A DNA stretch of 47,230 nucleotides from Campylobacterales bacterium (GCA_027084135.1 JALWLO010000074.1:1-47230), one strand, 5' to 3'. Positions 10,198 through 20,104 are shown, counted from the stretch's first letter. Numbers and translations: made by a program. The notes: generated by a model from the letters alone, not told the origin.

Positions 10198-10374
10198 CGC
10201 ACGGCGATGCTTTATGCATACTTGCATAGTATACGCCTAAGAGGATTTACTTCAATCGCCCATGCCGCCGATAATCAATACAGACGATGTATCGGCTAAT
10301 GCAAATTTGTGTTAAATTATATCATACTACACTAGAAACTTTAAAAGGTTAAACTATTTCATAAAAGGAAAGCA

Positions 10375-10905
10375 ATGTTTAAAAAATTTATCTTAGTACT
10401 AATGATACTTTCCACTTCACTTTTTGCACAAAACTTAAACTTAGAGCTAAAAAGTACGATAAACAAAAGATACCATCTCCATACCACGGATGAAGGCATC
10501 AAGATCGATGAGTGGAAAAGAGGCGGGATACTGCTTGTTTTTTTCGGTACGCACTGTCCACCCTGCAAAGCTGAGATACCTAAACTCAAAGAGATACAGA
10601 GACATAGAAACGGGCTTTTGGTATTTGCTATACAGGTTGAGCAGGGTGTCAGCGATGAAGAGGTTACAAGATTTGTCAAAATGCACCATATCAACTATCC
10701 GGTCGTAAACTATACTTATGCGATGAGTTTGATACTATTTATGAGGGATAATCTCGACTGGGGTGGGGAGATACCTACGATGTATCTCTTTGCAAAAGAT
10801 GGAAGCTATATCAAAACATATGTCGGCATCACCTCAAAGAGGAGGATACTTGAGGATTTCAAACACTCTAAAAAAGAAGTACTAATATCTATATCTCAAA
10901 TATAG
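10375..10905 (+). CDS. TlpA/thioredoxin-like disulfide reductase family protein
   Basis: Signal peptide, GTHCPPCKAEIPKL, EIPTMYLFAKDG. Confidence 0.85.
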   Translation: MFKKFILVLMILSTSLFAQNLNLELKSTINKRYHLHTTDEGIKIDEWKRGGILLVFFGTHCPPCKAEIPKLKEIQRHRNGLLVFAIQVEQGVSDEEVTRFVKMHHINYPVVNYTYAMSLILFMRDNLDWGGEIPTMYLFAKDGSYIKTYVGITSKRRILEDFKHSKKEVLISISQI

Positions 10906-12282
10906 CCTAATATCCTGTGCATCTTTGATAGGATCGAGTCCCGCTTTTTGGGCTTGAGTCATACTCATAGGAGTTCCGCTCATACCGAAAAACCCTTGAG
11001 AGCCGGTATAGTCATATGCTATCTTTGTCCACCTCGCTTGAAATGAGAAGGCTTTATTGATCTGCATTGTCCAAAATATCTCATACGCATCACCTCGCGC
11101 GGCAAGTTTAGAGCCTATAAGCGTATCCTCTCCATATGTAAAACTTCTCCAATATTTTGAGCCGTGGTTATACTCCACTCCAACCCTTGCGTCATCCACA
11201 AAGAGGCAGTCCCAATTTGCACCTACATAGTAGGAAGTACCGCTTTTATCACTACCGCTTCCCAGCATCGCTTTGCCGCTATCGGGATGGGTTTTTGAGT
11301 AGGCGATAGAAGCAAAAAGCTTCATGCTATCTAGTGTTGCGTTGATCCCGTTACCGACACTGTCGATCAGCAAAGAGACTCCTGCGCCCTCTATAGAGCC
11401 GAGACTCTTTAGATCCCCGCTATTATCCAGAAATCCCGGTAAATTCCAGCCGCGATAGTAAGTACTCATCACCTCATATTGACCGTCATTGTAGGGCACA
11501 AATATAAAGCCGGCAAGATCGACATCCTTCAGCGCTCCAAACTCTTTGCTATAGTCGGCACCGTCCCTGCTAAATCTCGCTTTCGCGTTGCTCACACCCC
11601 TACCGTAACACGCTTTGATATACATACCGTTGATATCGCTCAATTTTTCAAGATCGAGTTTAAAACTTGCACCGTCAAACTCCATATTGATCGTATGCCC
11701 AAGCGGTGAGTTTGGCTTATCATCATCTCTCATCGATACCAAAAAACCGTTTGTCGAGGGTCGCCGTCCCAGTGAAGCAGTCCAATCTATACCTGTTCCA
11801 AAGAGATCTTTGCCGTAGTAGAGCCAGTACGCTTCTCTGACTCTTAACTCTCCGTCGGTAAGGTTTTCATTGATCACCCAGTCAAACTTGTCATATCCCA
11901 TCGCTCTTTGTGGCATATGGGTAGCCGGACTTAGAGGTGTTGCGCCATAAGCTTTGTAGTATGATAGTTTCGCTCTAAAAATAGTATTGCTCAACGGTCG
12001 ATATGCCAAATCTATCCAAAACCTATTGGATAAAAGGGCGTTGTTTTTATACTTTTTTCCACTTGCACTCTTATACTCTATCCTATCCATAGCTGTTCTA
12101 TGATCCGCACTGAGTTTGAGATTATCTTTCGCATCATGTTTTTTAACTTTTATCAACTCTTTTTTGAGCTTTTTGATCTCTTTCTTGAGCTTTTGAATAT
12201 CTTTATCGCAAATTGTGTCATGAGCTTGTAAGGCACTAGTGCTAAATAGGAGCATCAACGCATATACTAGACTCTTTTTCAT
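10882..12282 (-). CDS. DUF3373-type outer membrane/porin-like protein
   Basis: MKKSLVYALMLLFSTSALQA signal, coiled coil, beta-barrel, terminal aromatic; overlaps the convergent TlpA gene by 24 nt. Confidence 0.75.
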   Translation of the reverse strand: MKKSLVYALMLLFSTSALQAHDTICDKDIQKLKKEIKKLKKELIKVKKHDAKDNLKLSADHRTAMDRIEYKSASGKKYKNNALLSNRFWIDLAYRPLSNTIFRAKLSYYKAYGATPLSPATHMPQRAMGYDKFDWVINENLTDGELRVREAYWLYYGKDLFGTGIDWTASLGRRPSTNGFLVSMRDDDKPNSPLGHTINMEFDGASFKLDLEKLSDINGMYIKACYGRGVSNAKARFSRDGADYSKEFGALKDVDLAGFIFVPYNDGQYEVMSTYYRGWNLPGFLDNSGDLKSLGSIEGAGVSLLIDSVGNGINATLDSMKLFASIAYSKTHPDSGKAMLGSGSDKSGTSYYVGANWDCLFVDDARVGVEYNHGSKYWRSFTYGEDTLIGSKLAARGDAYEIFWTMQINKAFSFQARWTKIAYDYTGSQGFFGMSGTPMSMTQAQKAGLDPIKDAQDIRLYLRYRY

Positions 12283-12342
12283 AAGTTTACCTAATATTGG
12301 AATAGTAGAATTATAGTAAGGAAAATTTAAAAAGTGAAACAT

Positions 12343-12371
12343 AAAAAAACGGCACTCTATATGAGTGCCGT
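12343..12371 (-). terminator. strong rho-independent terminator upstream of the DUF3373 gene
   Basis: ACGGCACTC-atata-GAGTGCCGT followed by TTTTTT on the minus strand. Confidence 0.75.
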
Positions 12372-12437
12372 CTCTCCCCTGATTTGTTACCTTAAAGAAG
12401 GTAACCCCCTATATAGCAGTCATTTATCGATGCTGCA
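12343..12437 (-). ncRNA. candidate small RNA or attenuator leader (~95 nt)
   Basis: Extended -10 GGTATAAT (12443-12448), structured interval with three inverted repeats, ending in a strong terminator, no ORF. Confidence 0.4.
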
Positions 12438-12455
12438 AAAGAATTATACCAAAAT

Positions 12456-12472
12456 AAGATAAATTTAGTCTT
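12456..12472. promoter_or_regulatory. operator-like site AAGATAAATTTAGTCTT
   Basis: Imperfect copy of the palindrome at 13194 with the same 7 bp distance to a TATAAT -10 box. Confidence 0.45.
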
Positions 12473-12600
12473 AATTAAAGTTAGTAAAAGATAATTTTTG
12501 TTATATATTATAGGTTTTATATAATGCGATGTAGATTTTATGGGTTATAAAAAGAAAAAGCCCCATATTTGGGACTTTTAGAAGTTTTCAGTACCTAGTA

Positions 12601-13125
12601 CTAAGCGTTAGCTGCCTCTTTAGCTGCGTTGATAGCCTCTTCATAATCAGGCTCTTGAGTAATCTCAGGAACAACTTGTTTATAAGTTACTTTTCCATCT
12701 TTTCCGATGACAAAGATCACTCTTGCAAGAACTCCTGCAAGTGGTCCGTCTGCTAAAAGAACACCGTATGCATTACCAAAATCTTTATTTCTAAAGTCGC
12801 TACATACTTTGATATTATCTACTCCTGCGGCTCCACACCATCTAGCAGCAGCAAACGGTAGATCCATAGATACAGTCACTACTTCAACACCATCAAGTTT
12901 AGTCGCCTCTTCATTAAATCTTCTAGTCTCAGCATCACACACACCTGTATCCAGTGACGGAACCGCTACAACAAGTTGAACTTTCCCTTCTCCACCGATC
13001 TTCTCATCTTGAAGCATCGGGTTACAGTTTACGACTGTTACCTCCGGAGCTTTATCTCCTACATTTACCTCATTTCCTGCTAAGTTGCATACCGTGTCGT
13101 TTTTAAATGTAACTGTTGTTGCCAT
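12601..13125 (-). CDS. tpx: thiol peroxidase (Tpx-type peroxiredoxin)
   Basis: VVAVPSLDTGVCDAETRRFNEEA, VVTVSMDLPFAAARWCGA. Confidence 0.95.
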   Translation of the reverse strand: MATTVTFKNDTVCNLAGNEVNVGDKAPEVTVVNCNPMLQDEKIGGEGKVQLVVAVPSLDTGVCDAETRRFNEEATKLDGVEVVTVSMDLPFAAARWCGAAGVDNIKVCSDFRNKDFGNAYGVLLADGPLAGVLARVIFVIGKDGKVTYKQVVPEITQEPDYEEAINAAKEAANA

Positions 13126-13193
13126 CTATCTCTCCTTGTTTTTGTTAAATAACTCTTGAGTAACTCAAGATATAAGTGAGATTATAACCAAAT

Positions 13194-13210
13194 AAGATAA
13201 ATTTTATCTT
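13194..13210. promoter_or_regulatory. palindromic operator between tpx and the DUF4149 gene
   Basis: AAGATAAA-T-TTTATCTT, perfect 8-1-8, 7 bp from the tpx-side TATAAT (13181-13186). Confidence 0.55.
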
Positions 13211-13254
13211 AATTAAACTATACTCTCTGAAAATTATACCATTAAAGGACGAAT

Positions 13255-13737
13255 ATGGAGCTAAATATACCAAAATATATAAGTATCATTTATATACTGA
13301 TACTCTCTATCACACTAGGAGCATCACTCTATGCAGGAGCTGTCGTTGCACCGACTATCTTTCATAGTGAGACATTTTTAGGTGGAGAAATCCTCAGTCA
13401 CTACCAAGAGGGTTTACTGATGACCCAAAACTTTATCAAGTTATCTTATCTTGTGGATCTTACGGTTTTGGCTGTCATTTTTTACGAAGGGTATCGGTTT
13501 AAAAGTTTTGAGAGAGATAGTATCGCGCTTTTGAGTGCGGTTCTTGTAGTACTAAGCGGTCTTCTCTTTGCGCACTACTATATACCGTGGATCTTGGAGA
13601 TGCAGACAAAAGGTGCTGAGGCAACTCAAAGTAAAATATTTGAAAATGCACATTTTGCCAGCGAACTCGACTTTAAACTCTTTAGCATAGCACTCTTAGT
13701 ACTTATCGTAAGAAACCTCTATCGATATCCAAGATAG
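13255..13737 (+). CDS. DUF4149 membrane protein
   Basis: Four hydrophobic segments, LGASLYAGAVVAPTIFH. Confidence 0.75.
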   Translation: MELNIPKYISIIYILILSITLGASLYAGAVVAPTIFHSETFLGGEILSHYQEGLLMTQNFIKLSYLVDLTVLAVIFYEGYRFKSFERDSIALLSAVLVVLSGLLFAHYYIPWILEMQTKGAEATQSKIFENAHFASELDFKLFSIALLVLIVRNLYRYPR

Positions 13738-13754
13738 CAGAAGAGTCTGCTATC
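13733..13754. terminator. bidirectional terminator overlapping a stop codon
   Basis: GATAGCAGA-agag-TCTGCTATC then TTTT; A-run on the other side. Confidence 0.6.
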
Positions 13755-13759
13755 TTTTC

Positions 13760-15292
13760 CTATAAGTCATCTGGACCAAAAAAGCTAGTTTGCGTCCAAT
13801 CCCTACTCCATGTCCTTAAAAATGCGATACCGTCTTGTGGGAAATCAGCCATATCAGTTGGGATAGATACCGTTACCGTATCACCCTCTCTTTGATAGTC
13901 AACTTCACCGATTCTCTCCCATCTCCAGTTGTTTCCATTTCCGGCATATCTATAAAGAATGCTACCCTCTACAAGGAAACCGCTATATCTATCTTGGTTT
14001 GCTCTATCTCTGATAAAGAACTGTGTTCTATCATTTGGCGTTATGTTAGCTAAGTTTGCAGTGATATTGATAGATGGTCCCGTATTTGTTCCATTCCAAA
14101 ATGTAAGATCTCCACCGCCGTTGTCGCCATTGTTGTCTATCCTCACGGTTGTAGGTTCCAGATCTCTTAATCTTCTCCAATCTTGTGTCAACAAACTACC
14201 GTCAATGCGAACATTTCCGTTAAACTCCAACGCCCTTACAGGCACTACTAATGAAATACTATTTGCATCGGCATTTCTTACCACTTGAGTCACAAACTCC
14301 CATCTCCAGTTTGTACCGTTACCCGCATATCTATAGAGATTTCTACCCTCTATTAAGTATCCGCCAAATCTATTTTGATCATTGGTATCTCTCAAAAATA
14401 GTTGCGTTCTACTGCCGGCTTCATTTTCCAAGAGTGCAATGTTGATATGAAGTTCATTATTTGCAACCTCGGCAGTTAAACTATTTTGGATGATATCGAG
14501 ATTTGGCGTATAGTGAAACTCGACAGGGTCTAAACTATCCATAACATAAAGCCAATCATGATTTTCATCCTCCCTAAACAGTGCTACACCAACCCTAATA
14601 TCTCCGTTAAACCTTGCAGCTACATCGTCATAATCAACAAAACCGTAATGTTCATATGCGTGAAATCTCTCTCTATCTGCCGGTGCATGCAGAGTCAAAA
14701 ATGAGCTTGGAATCTCTACGATAAATCTTCCCGCATCAGGGTTTGGATTGAAATCCACTCTCATCAACCTTTGCCAACTAAGATACCACCATCTCCAAGA
14801 TCTTGTGGCTCTGTTGAAGTAGTGCATTACGCCGTCTACGATAATCAAATCCGCACCGATATTTCCATCAGGCTGAGGAGTCGTATCTCTCCAAGAGTTT
14901 CTACTGTTTAGTTGTAAACCTGTTGAGCTATCATGATCCAAGTCTATATAAAACTCCACATGTTGCACATTTGGGTTATCTATATTCACCATTAAGGCAA
15001 GGTTTTGATTTGCCATCTGTGTGACGGAAAGTTGTGCGGTAAGGTTATTGTATATAGAGTTTACCTCTCGTGTAACGGTAGAGTCGTTTTCAAAGTCGGC
15101 TACAACGGCTCTTGTCATTTTTGGTTTTGATAACACCGCCTTAGTGACATGTGGTTGCGCTTGTGCAACTTGAGTCTCTGTTTGAGATGTCGTTGTGATA
15201 TTAGTATTACTATCAACTCTAGCTGAAGATGAACCGCAACCGCCAAGGGCTAAAATAGCAATTGCCGATAAAACTGTTAAACTTTTTTTCAT
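13760..15292 (-). CDS. lipoprotein with internal repeats
   Basis: Lipobox ILALGGCGSSS; repeated 'LYRYAGNGxNWRWE' segments. Confidence 0.8.
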   Translation of the reverse strand: MKKSLTVLSAIAILALGGCGSSSARVDSNTNITTTSQTETQVAQAQPHVTKAVLSKPKMTRAVVADFENDSTVTREVNSIYNNLTAQLSVTQMANQNLALMVNIDNPNVQHVEFYIDLDHDSSTGLQLNSRNSWRDTTPQPDGNIGADLIIVDGVMHYFNRATRSWRWWYLSWQRLMRVDFNPNPDAGRFIVEIPSSFLTLHAPADRERFHAYEHYGFVDYDDVAARFNGDIRVGVALFREDENHDWLYVMDSLDPVEFHYTPNLDIIQNSLTAEVANNELHINIALLENEAGSRTQLFLRDTNDQNRFGGYLIEGRNLYRYAGNGTNWRWEFVTQVVRNADANSISLVVPVRALEFNGNVRIDGSLLTQDWRRLRDLEPTTVRIDNNGDNGGGDLTFWNGTNTGPSINITANLANITPNDRTQFFIRDRANQDRYSGFLVEGSILYRYAGNGNNWRWERIGEVDYQREGDTVTVSIPTDMADFPQDGIAFLRTWSRDWTQTSFFGPDDL

Positions 15293-15404
15293 AATCTTAC
15301 TCCTTGCATAAATAAATTTTTATGCTTTTAGAATAAGATGATTTTAATATTAAGTCAATAGTTATTTACTAATTTTAAGAAGAATATAATTTAAGTTTAC
15401 CTTT

Positions 15405-16391
15405 TTACTCACTTTTTGGTTTTGCGATGAGTTCGCAGTGGGTAGTAAATCTGCCTCTTTTATAGGCTTCCACACCGTATCTACCGATCATCACGGCATT
15501 ATCTGAGCAATATTTTAGCTCAGCTAAGTGAAGATTGGTGCTATATTTGTCAGTGAGCGTTTTGATCTTCTCTCGTAGATACAGATTTGCGCTTGCACCC
15601 CCAACGATAGCAAAATCCCTTATCTCTCTCTCTTTGAAGACTCTTCTTAATTTATGCAACAGATGCTCCACCGCAACTCTCTGAAAAGATGCGGCGATAT
15701 CGGCTCTATCTTGATCACTTATCTTCTCTCCAAGCTCTGCTATAGCTAGTCGAACCTGATTTTTCAGACCGGAGTATGAGAAGGCTAACTTCGGTGAATT
15801 TTGAAGCGGCACGGTAAAGTCAAACCTCTTCTCATCCCCCTCTCTTGCCAACTCCTCTATGATAGGACCGCCGGGATATCCAAGTCCCAGCATCTTCGCC
15901 ACTTTATCGAAACTCTCACCGAAACTATCATCCATACTCTTTGCTATCACCCTAAAGTCGTCAAACCCTTTGGCATCTATCACCTCCGTATGTCCACCGG
16001 AGACCAAAAGTACCGTCATGGGAAAAACCTCCTCCCTCTCTATAAAGAGAGAGTAGATATGCCCATAGAGGTGATTGACCGATATGAGTGGAAGTTTTAG
16101 AGAGATGGAGAGAGCCTTTGCCATCATCACCCCCTCCAAAAGTGTAACAGATAGCCCAGGGTGAGTCGTCACGGCGATTGCCTTTAAGTGGGGGAAAAAC
16201 TCCTTAGTACTAGAGAGGATATCGGGCAGTGCTTTGGCATGAAGCCTTGCCGCAAGCTCCGGTACTACGCCGCCATACTTGGAGTGTTCCAACTCTTGGG
16301 AGATCTTTTTGTGAAAAAGCACATCTTTGGTATCTATCTTCGTTATCGCAATGGAGCTATCGTCACAACTGCTCTCTATGCTTAGTATCAT
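15405..16391 (-). CDS. tsaD: tRNA N6-adenosine threonylcarbamoyltransferase
   Basis: [30 protein letters not shown]. Confidence 0.96.
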   Translation of the reverse strand: MILSIESSCDDSSIAITKIDTKDVLFHKKISQELEHSKYGGVVPELAARLHAKALPDILSSTKEFFPHLKAIAVTTHPGLSVTLLEGVMMAKALSISLKLPLISVNHLYGHIYSLFIEREEVFPMTVLLVSGGHTEVIDAKGFDDFRVIAKSMDDSFGESFDKVAKMLGLGYPGGPIIEELAREGDEKRFDFTVPLQNSPKLAFSYSGLKNQVRLAIAELGEKISDQDRADIAASFQRVAVEHLLHKLRRVFKEREIRDFAIVGGASANLYLREKIKTLTDKYSTNLHLAELKYCSDNAVMIGRYGVEAYKRGRFTTHCELIAKPKSE

Positions 16392-16400
16392 GCCGTCACC

Positions 16401-18089
16401 TTAGAAGTAGTGAAAGAGGTTTATTTGAAAGCGCCTCTTCTCTTTTTCGCCCTCTATTTTACCGCTTTGGAGCTTGAAGTTTATCGCATTGTCTCTATCA
16501 ACCTTATGAGTATAAAAGCCTTCTGCACGATAGTACCCTACTCCGCCATCCTCTACCCCTCTCTCAAAGTGGGCACCCACCTTTTCGTTGGATCGGTTTG
16601 CTACAAAGCCGCCTCGAAGAGCTGTTTGAAAGTGAATACCGGCTCTTAGATGTAGAGACGGCGTCGCTATAAGATAGTAGAATAATCGATCCTCCCCAAA
16701 ACTCACTCCAACCTTAGTACTAAGTTCAAAATGCTCCCTATCTCTAAAGCGATCTAACCCAAACCTCACTCCCCATGAAATCGGTTTCAATATCTCATCC
16801 CTCAAAGCGTAAGAGCTAATATCCACAAAACTAAATCTCTCCAGCTTTACCAAATCTTTATCGTATCTAAACAGCAGGCGAAAGAAGTCTATATATGCCC
16901 CCGCTTTAAATCCCTCATCCAGATCATAGCTATCATGAAAAGCGGGTTTATAACCAAAGAATATCTCCCCGCTATCCTCTACACCAATATCCACTCTTGA
17001 ACTTTTGTGCCCTAGTACCGGATCTGTCGGGGTCTTAGTACTAGGCTTTGGAACCTTTGGAAGTTTGCTTCTCTTTTTGCTTAGCCGAAGCAGCTCTTTG
17101 ATATAGCTTTTTTTATCGATCTCTCTCTCTTGCCTCTTTAACTGCAGTTTTGCAACCTCAAGCTCCATCTCAATCGCCTCTTTCTGCTCCCCTTTAAGAG
17201 TCTCTTTCATCTCTAAAAGGGCTCTTATTTTTGTCGCTTTTGAGGCTCTAAAGCGTGAATTTGCTATAAAGCCCGCCTCTTTTACGACTCTGATCGTATC
17301 TATCGGTATCGCTTTATAGCTAAATCGATCGACTAGATCACTATCTCTAGCAATCTCTAACATCCATAAAAGATTATAAGAGCAGTTGCGCGTAAAGAAG
17401 TAGTAGTCCGAGTAGCTGTTTCGTATCTCATACATATGGGTAAGAAGTTTTTCGATCTCCGTCGGAGTAAGGTTTAGTTCATACTCCCAAATATCTCTTT
17501 TTTCCATATTGCTATACTCTTTGATCTTTTGATAGTATGGGAGTGCGGAGTATCTGCCTTTATACTTTCCAAATAGTCCTTTATATGCAAAGATGATGCC
17601 GTTTTTGTCATTGCTATCAGCGAAAAAATTGATCGCGTTTGACATCAACATCAAACCCTTTTTATCGGTGATAGCTAAAAATGTATGACCATACATAGAA
17701 GCCGGAGAGTTGATATTTGCCGTTGGAAAGATCAGATAGGCTCTCCTTGGTGCATAGGCTTTGAGTATCTCATCAAGCTCTTTACAGCTACGGTACGGCA
17801 CCCTTTTTACGATATCGGGTCTATGTTTGTATATCCACTTCACTCTTGCGGGAAATCGACAAAATATCCTATCATCGCTACTAAGAATAGCCCTTATCGT
17901 AGCGTTTAACTCTTTTAAGGGATCGGTTTTCCCACTCTTTGAGAGAAAGAAGTTTGGATCACCGATCTCACTCTCTCCATCTCTATAGTGCAGTAATCTT
18001 AGCCAATCTCTATCTATATCTTTATCAGTCAATGTAAAGGAGTAGGAGTATATAGATAAGAGGGCAAGTAGTATAACCCCCTTAAACAT
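16401..18089 (-). CDS. DUF4105 (Lnb N-terminal periplasmic domain) protein
   Basis: AYLIFPTANINSPASMYGHTFLAI, YYFFTRNCSYNLLWMLEIAR. Confidence 0.8.
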   Translation of the reverse strand: MFKGVILLALLSIYSYSFTLTDKDIDRDWLRLLHYRDGESEIGDPNFFLSKSGKTDPLKELNATIRAILSSDDRIFCRFPARVKWIYKHRPDIVKRVPYRSCKELDEILKAYAPRRAYLIFPTANINSPASMYGHTFLAITDKKGLMLMSNAINFFADSNDKNGIIFAYKGLFGKYKGRYSALPYYQKIKEYSNMEKRDIWEYELNLTPTEIEKLLTHMYEIRNSYSDYYFFTRNCSYNLLWMLEIARDSDLVDRFSYKAIPIDTIRVVKEAGFIANSRFRASKATKIRALLEMKETLKGEQKEAIEMELEVAKLQLKRQEREIDKKSYIKELLRLSKKRSKLPKVPKPSTKTPTDPVLGHKSSRVDIGVEDSGEIFFGYKPAFHDSYDLDEGFKAGAYIDFFRLLFRYDKDLVKLERFSFVDISSYALRDEILKPISWGVRFGLDRFRDREHFELSTKVGVSFGEDRLFYYLIATPSLHLRAGIHFQTALRGGFVANRSNEKVGAHFERGVEDGGVGYYRAEGFYTHKVDRDNAINFKLQSGKIEGEKEKRRFQINLFHYF

Positions 18090-18092
18090 CTC

Positions 18093-18533
18093 CTATAATG
18101 TAGAAGCGATACCGTCTATCACAGAGGCAGACGATACATTTTCATTTGCGTAGATTTTTGTGTAGTTTGCTTTGAGTTTCGCTTTTGCCGTTGCTTTATC
18201 TTTTACATTCATAAGAGACAAAAGCGTATCAAGACTCTCACCCTCACCCGAAGCCACCTCAACCGCAAGCGTGTCCATATTGTCCGCTACAAACTTTTGT
18301 GCTTTCTCATTCATCACAAGTTTATACGGTTTTGTACAGTTGAGTGAACCGCTTGTGATACCAAAAGTTTGGTTACCGAATGTTCCGTTAGAAGTAGCCG
18401 CCAAAACTTGTGTTGCTACACTGTTTTGCTCAGGGATAAGCATACTTCCCAAACCGCAACCGGTATTGCTATTTCCTGCCGCAAAGGCAGAAGAAGCGAT
18501 TAGAAAAGTGCTTAGTACTAAAACTTTTTTCAT
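18093..18533 (-). CDS. DUF3015-type exported protein
   Basis: Signal peptide, GCGLGSMLIPEQNSVATQVLAATSNGTFGNQTFGITSGSLNC. Confidence 0.8.
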   Translation of the reverse strand: MKKVLVLSTFLIASSAFAAGNSNTGCGLGSMLIPEQNSVATQVLAATSNGTFGNQTFGITSGSLNCTKPYKLVMNEKAQKFVADNMDTLAVEVASGEGESLDTLLSLMNVKDKATAKAKLKANYTKIYANENVSSASVIDGIASTL

Positions 18534-18754
18534 ATTTTATCCTTTTATTTAAAGTAGTAAAATGATTATACAACTTTACCTATTAGAGGCAACTTTTGTA
18601 GATCTAACTTACATTAAATTTAGTTTTTTATTATTATTTTAATTTAAGATAAGATGTGTAAAATGCAAAGCTCTGATAGTAATATTTTAAAAAAAAATTA
18701 AATTTTAGTAAAGTTGAGCACTTTTTTGACGATTATTGCTCTAAATTACTAAAA

Positions 18755-18970
18755 ATGGAGTGTGTAATGACTGTTGAAGAGTTAGAACTACTTGGAACTC
18801 TCAGTGAGATCGATATAGATGAACTTGATGACGATATGATAGCTGAGCTTCTTGAAGATGCTTTGCAAATCACTGATGATGATCCTTATGAGGCTATCAC
18901 TTTTATCACTGAAAATAGCGAAATACCGTACGAAGATCTCAAGAGAGTTTACGATACCTTTAAGAAGTAG
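18755..18970 (+). CDS. small acidic hypothetical protein
   Basis: Intact 71-aa acidic ORF followed by a terminator-like hairpin (TTAAGAAG..AGGAGT-caca-ACTCC..CTTCTTAA). Confidence 0.55.
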   Translation: MECVMTVEELELLGTLSEIDIDELDDDMIAELLEDALQITDDDPYEAITFITENSEIPYEDLKRVYDTFKK

Positions 18971-19097
18971 GAGTCACAACTCCCGCTTCTTAACAAACCG
19001 ATTAAAAGTTTCAATATCCTTTTGCTAAACAAAAGACAATTTTGTGATATAATAATTACTGCAACAATTAGACAACTCAAAAAATAAAAGGTCTGTT

Positions 19098-19340
19098 TTG
19101 CCTACGGTTTTAAGGATAGGGTCATACAAGTTCTACTTTTATAGCCATTAACCTAATGAACCTGCTCATATACATATAGATAGAGATAATTTTAGTGCAA
19201 AGTTTTGGTTAAAACCTGTTGCATTAGCAAAAAATTTAGGTTTTTCACCTATAGAATTGAGAAAATTAGAGAGGCTTGTAGATTTGCATCAAAATGAATT
19301 ATTGGAGGCTTGGTATGGGTATTTTGGCGCTGAACGCTGA
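19098..19340 (+). pseudogene. DUF4160 protein interrupted by an in-frame TAA
   Basis: LPTVLRIGSYKFYFYSH*PNEPAHIHIDRDNFSAKFWLKPVALAKNLGFSPIELRKLERLVDLHQNELLEAWYGYFGAER*; TAA at 19149-19151. Confidence 0.7.
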
Positions 19341-19575
19341 TGAGAGAGTTAAAGATGTTGAAGTGACTGATGATAGTTTGAGTGTTGATTTAATGGATGG
19401 AAGAACTATTATTGTGCCTCTTATATGGTATCCGAGATTAGACCGTGCTACAAAAGAACAGCAGAAAAATTGGAAAGTTTGCGGCGGCGGATACGGTATA
19501 GAGTGGGAAGATATAGATGAACATCTTAGTGTAGAAGGACTGCTTCGCGGGGCACCTGCTCCTAAGGCAACTTGA
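19315..19575 (+). CDS. DUF2442 protein, partner of the DUF4160 gene
   Basis: VEVTDDSLSVDLMDGRTIIVPLIWYPRL...EWEDIDEHLSVEGLL; overlaps the DUF4160 3' end. Confidence 0.8.
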   Translation: MGILALNADERVKDVEVTDDSLSVDLMDGRTIIVPLIWYPRLDRATKEQQKNWKVCGGGYGIEWEDIDEHLSVEGLLRGAPAPKAT

Positions 19576-20092
19576 GATTTCCTCCATTTGCCATATACGC
19601 CTTCATCACTCTGTAATATTTAAACAAAAAGGCTCCGTGGTCTATCGCATCAAATATATCCTCATCGCTCCAACCTGCACCTTTTAACTTGTCTATGTCC
19701 GCTTCACCAAACTCCACTGCTTCATAGAGTGCTTTGAGAACTTTTTGCATCAAAAGCTTATGCTTCTCATCAAAGGGAATCTCCCCGCTCTTTAAAAACT
19801 CCTTTAGTACCAACCTCTCATAACCCCTTGCCAAAAGCAGTTTCGTGTTGAAGCTTTTACAGTAGCTAAACCCCTCTCGATCCGCCACACCGAGACGAAT
19901 AAACGCAAAAAAGTCCGGCTCAATATGCGGATGATCTAAGAGATACTCTATCTCCTCCATAAATATCTCAAATCTTTTTGGATTGAGGTAAAGAAGCAGT
20001 TTCCACTGAGGGGGCATGACACCAAGTTTCTCTGCTATCCTATCAGCTACTTTCTGCTGCTGCGGCTTTAACTCTATATCGATAAAAAACAT
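19562..20092 (-). CDS. AhpD-like superfamily protein
   Basis: GWSDEDIFDAIDHGAFLFKYYRVMKAYM; no CxxC. Confidence 0.55.
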   Translation of the reverse strand: MFFIDIELKPQQQKVADRIAEKLGVMPPQWKLLLYLNPKRFEIFMEEIEYLLDHPHIEPDFFAFIRLGVADREGFSYCKSFNTKLLLARGYERLVLKEFLKSGEIPFDEKHKLLMQKVLKALYEAVEFGEADIDKLKGAGWSDEDIFDAIDHGAFLFKYYRVMKAYMANGGNLKLP

Positions 20093-20104
20093 ACAATCTC
20101 CTTA

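Noticed and set aside
10007-10229. Overlapping ORFs on both strands (70 and 92 aa) in the moaC upstream region
   Set aside because: Mutually antisense, partly inside moaC, no protein-like pattern or ribosome-binding site; treated as a structured non-coding region.
19149-19151. Possible recoding (selenocysteine/pyrrolysine) at the in-frame stop of DUF4160
   Set aside because: The codon is TAA, not TGA or TAG; a nonsense mutation or read error is simpler.
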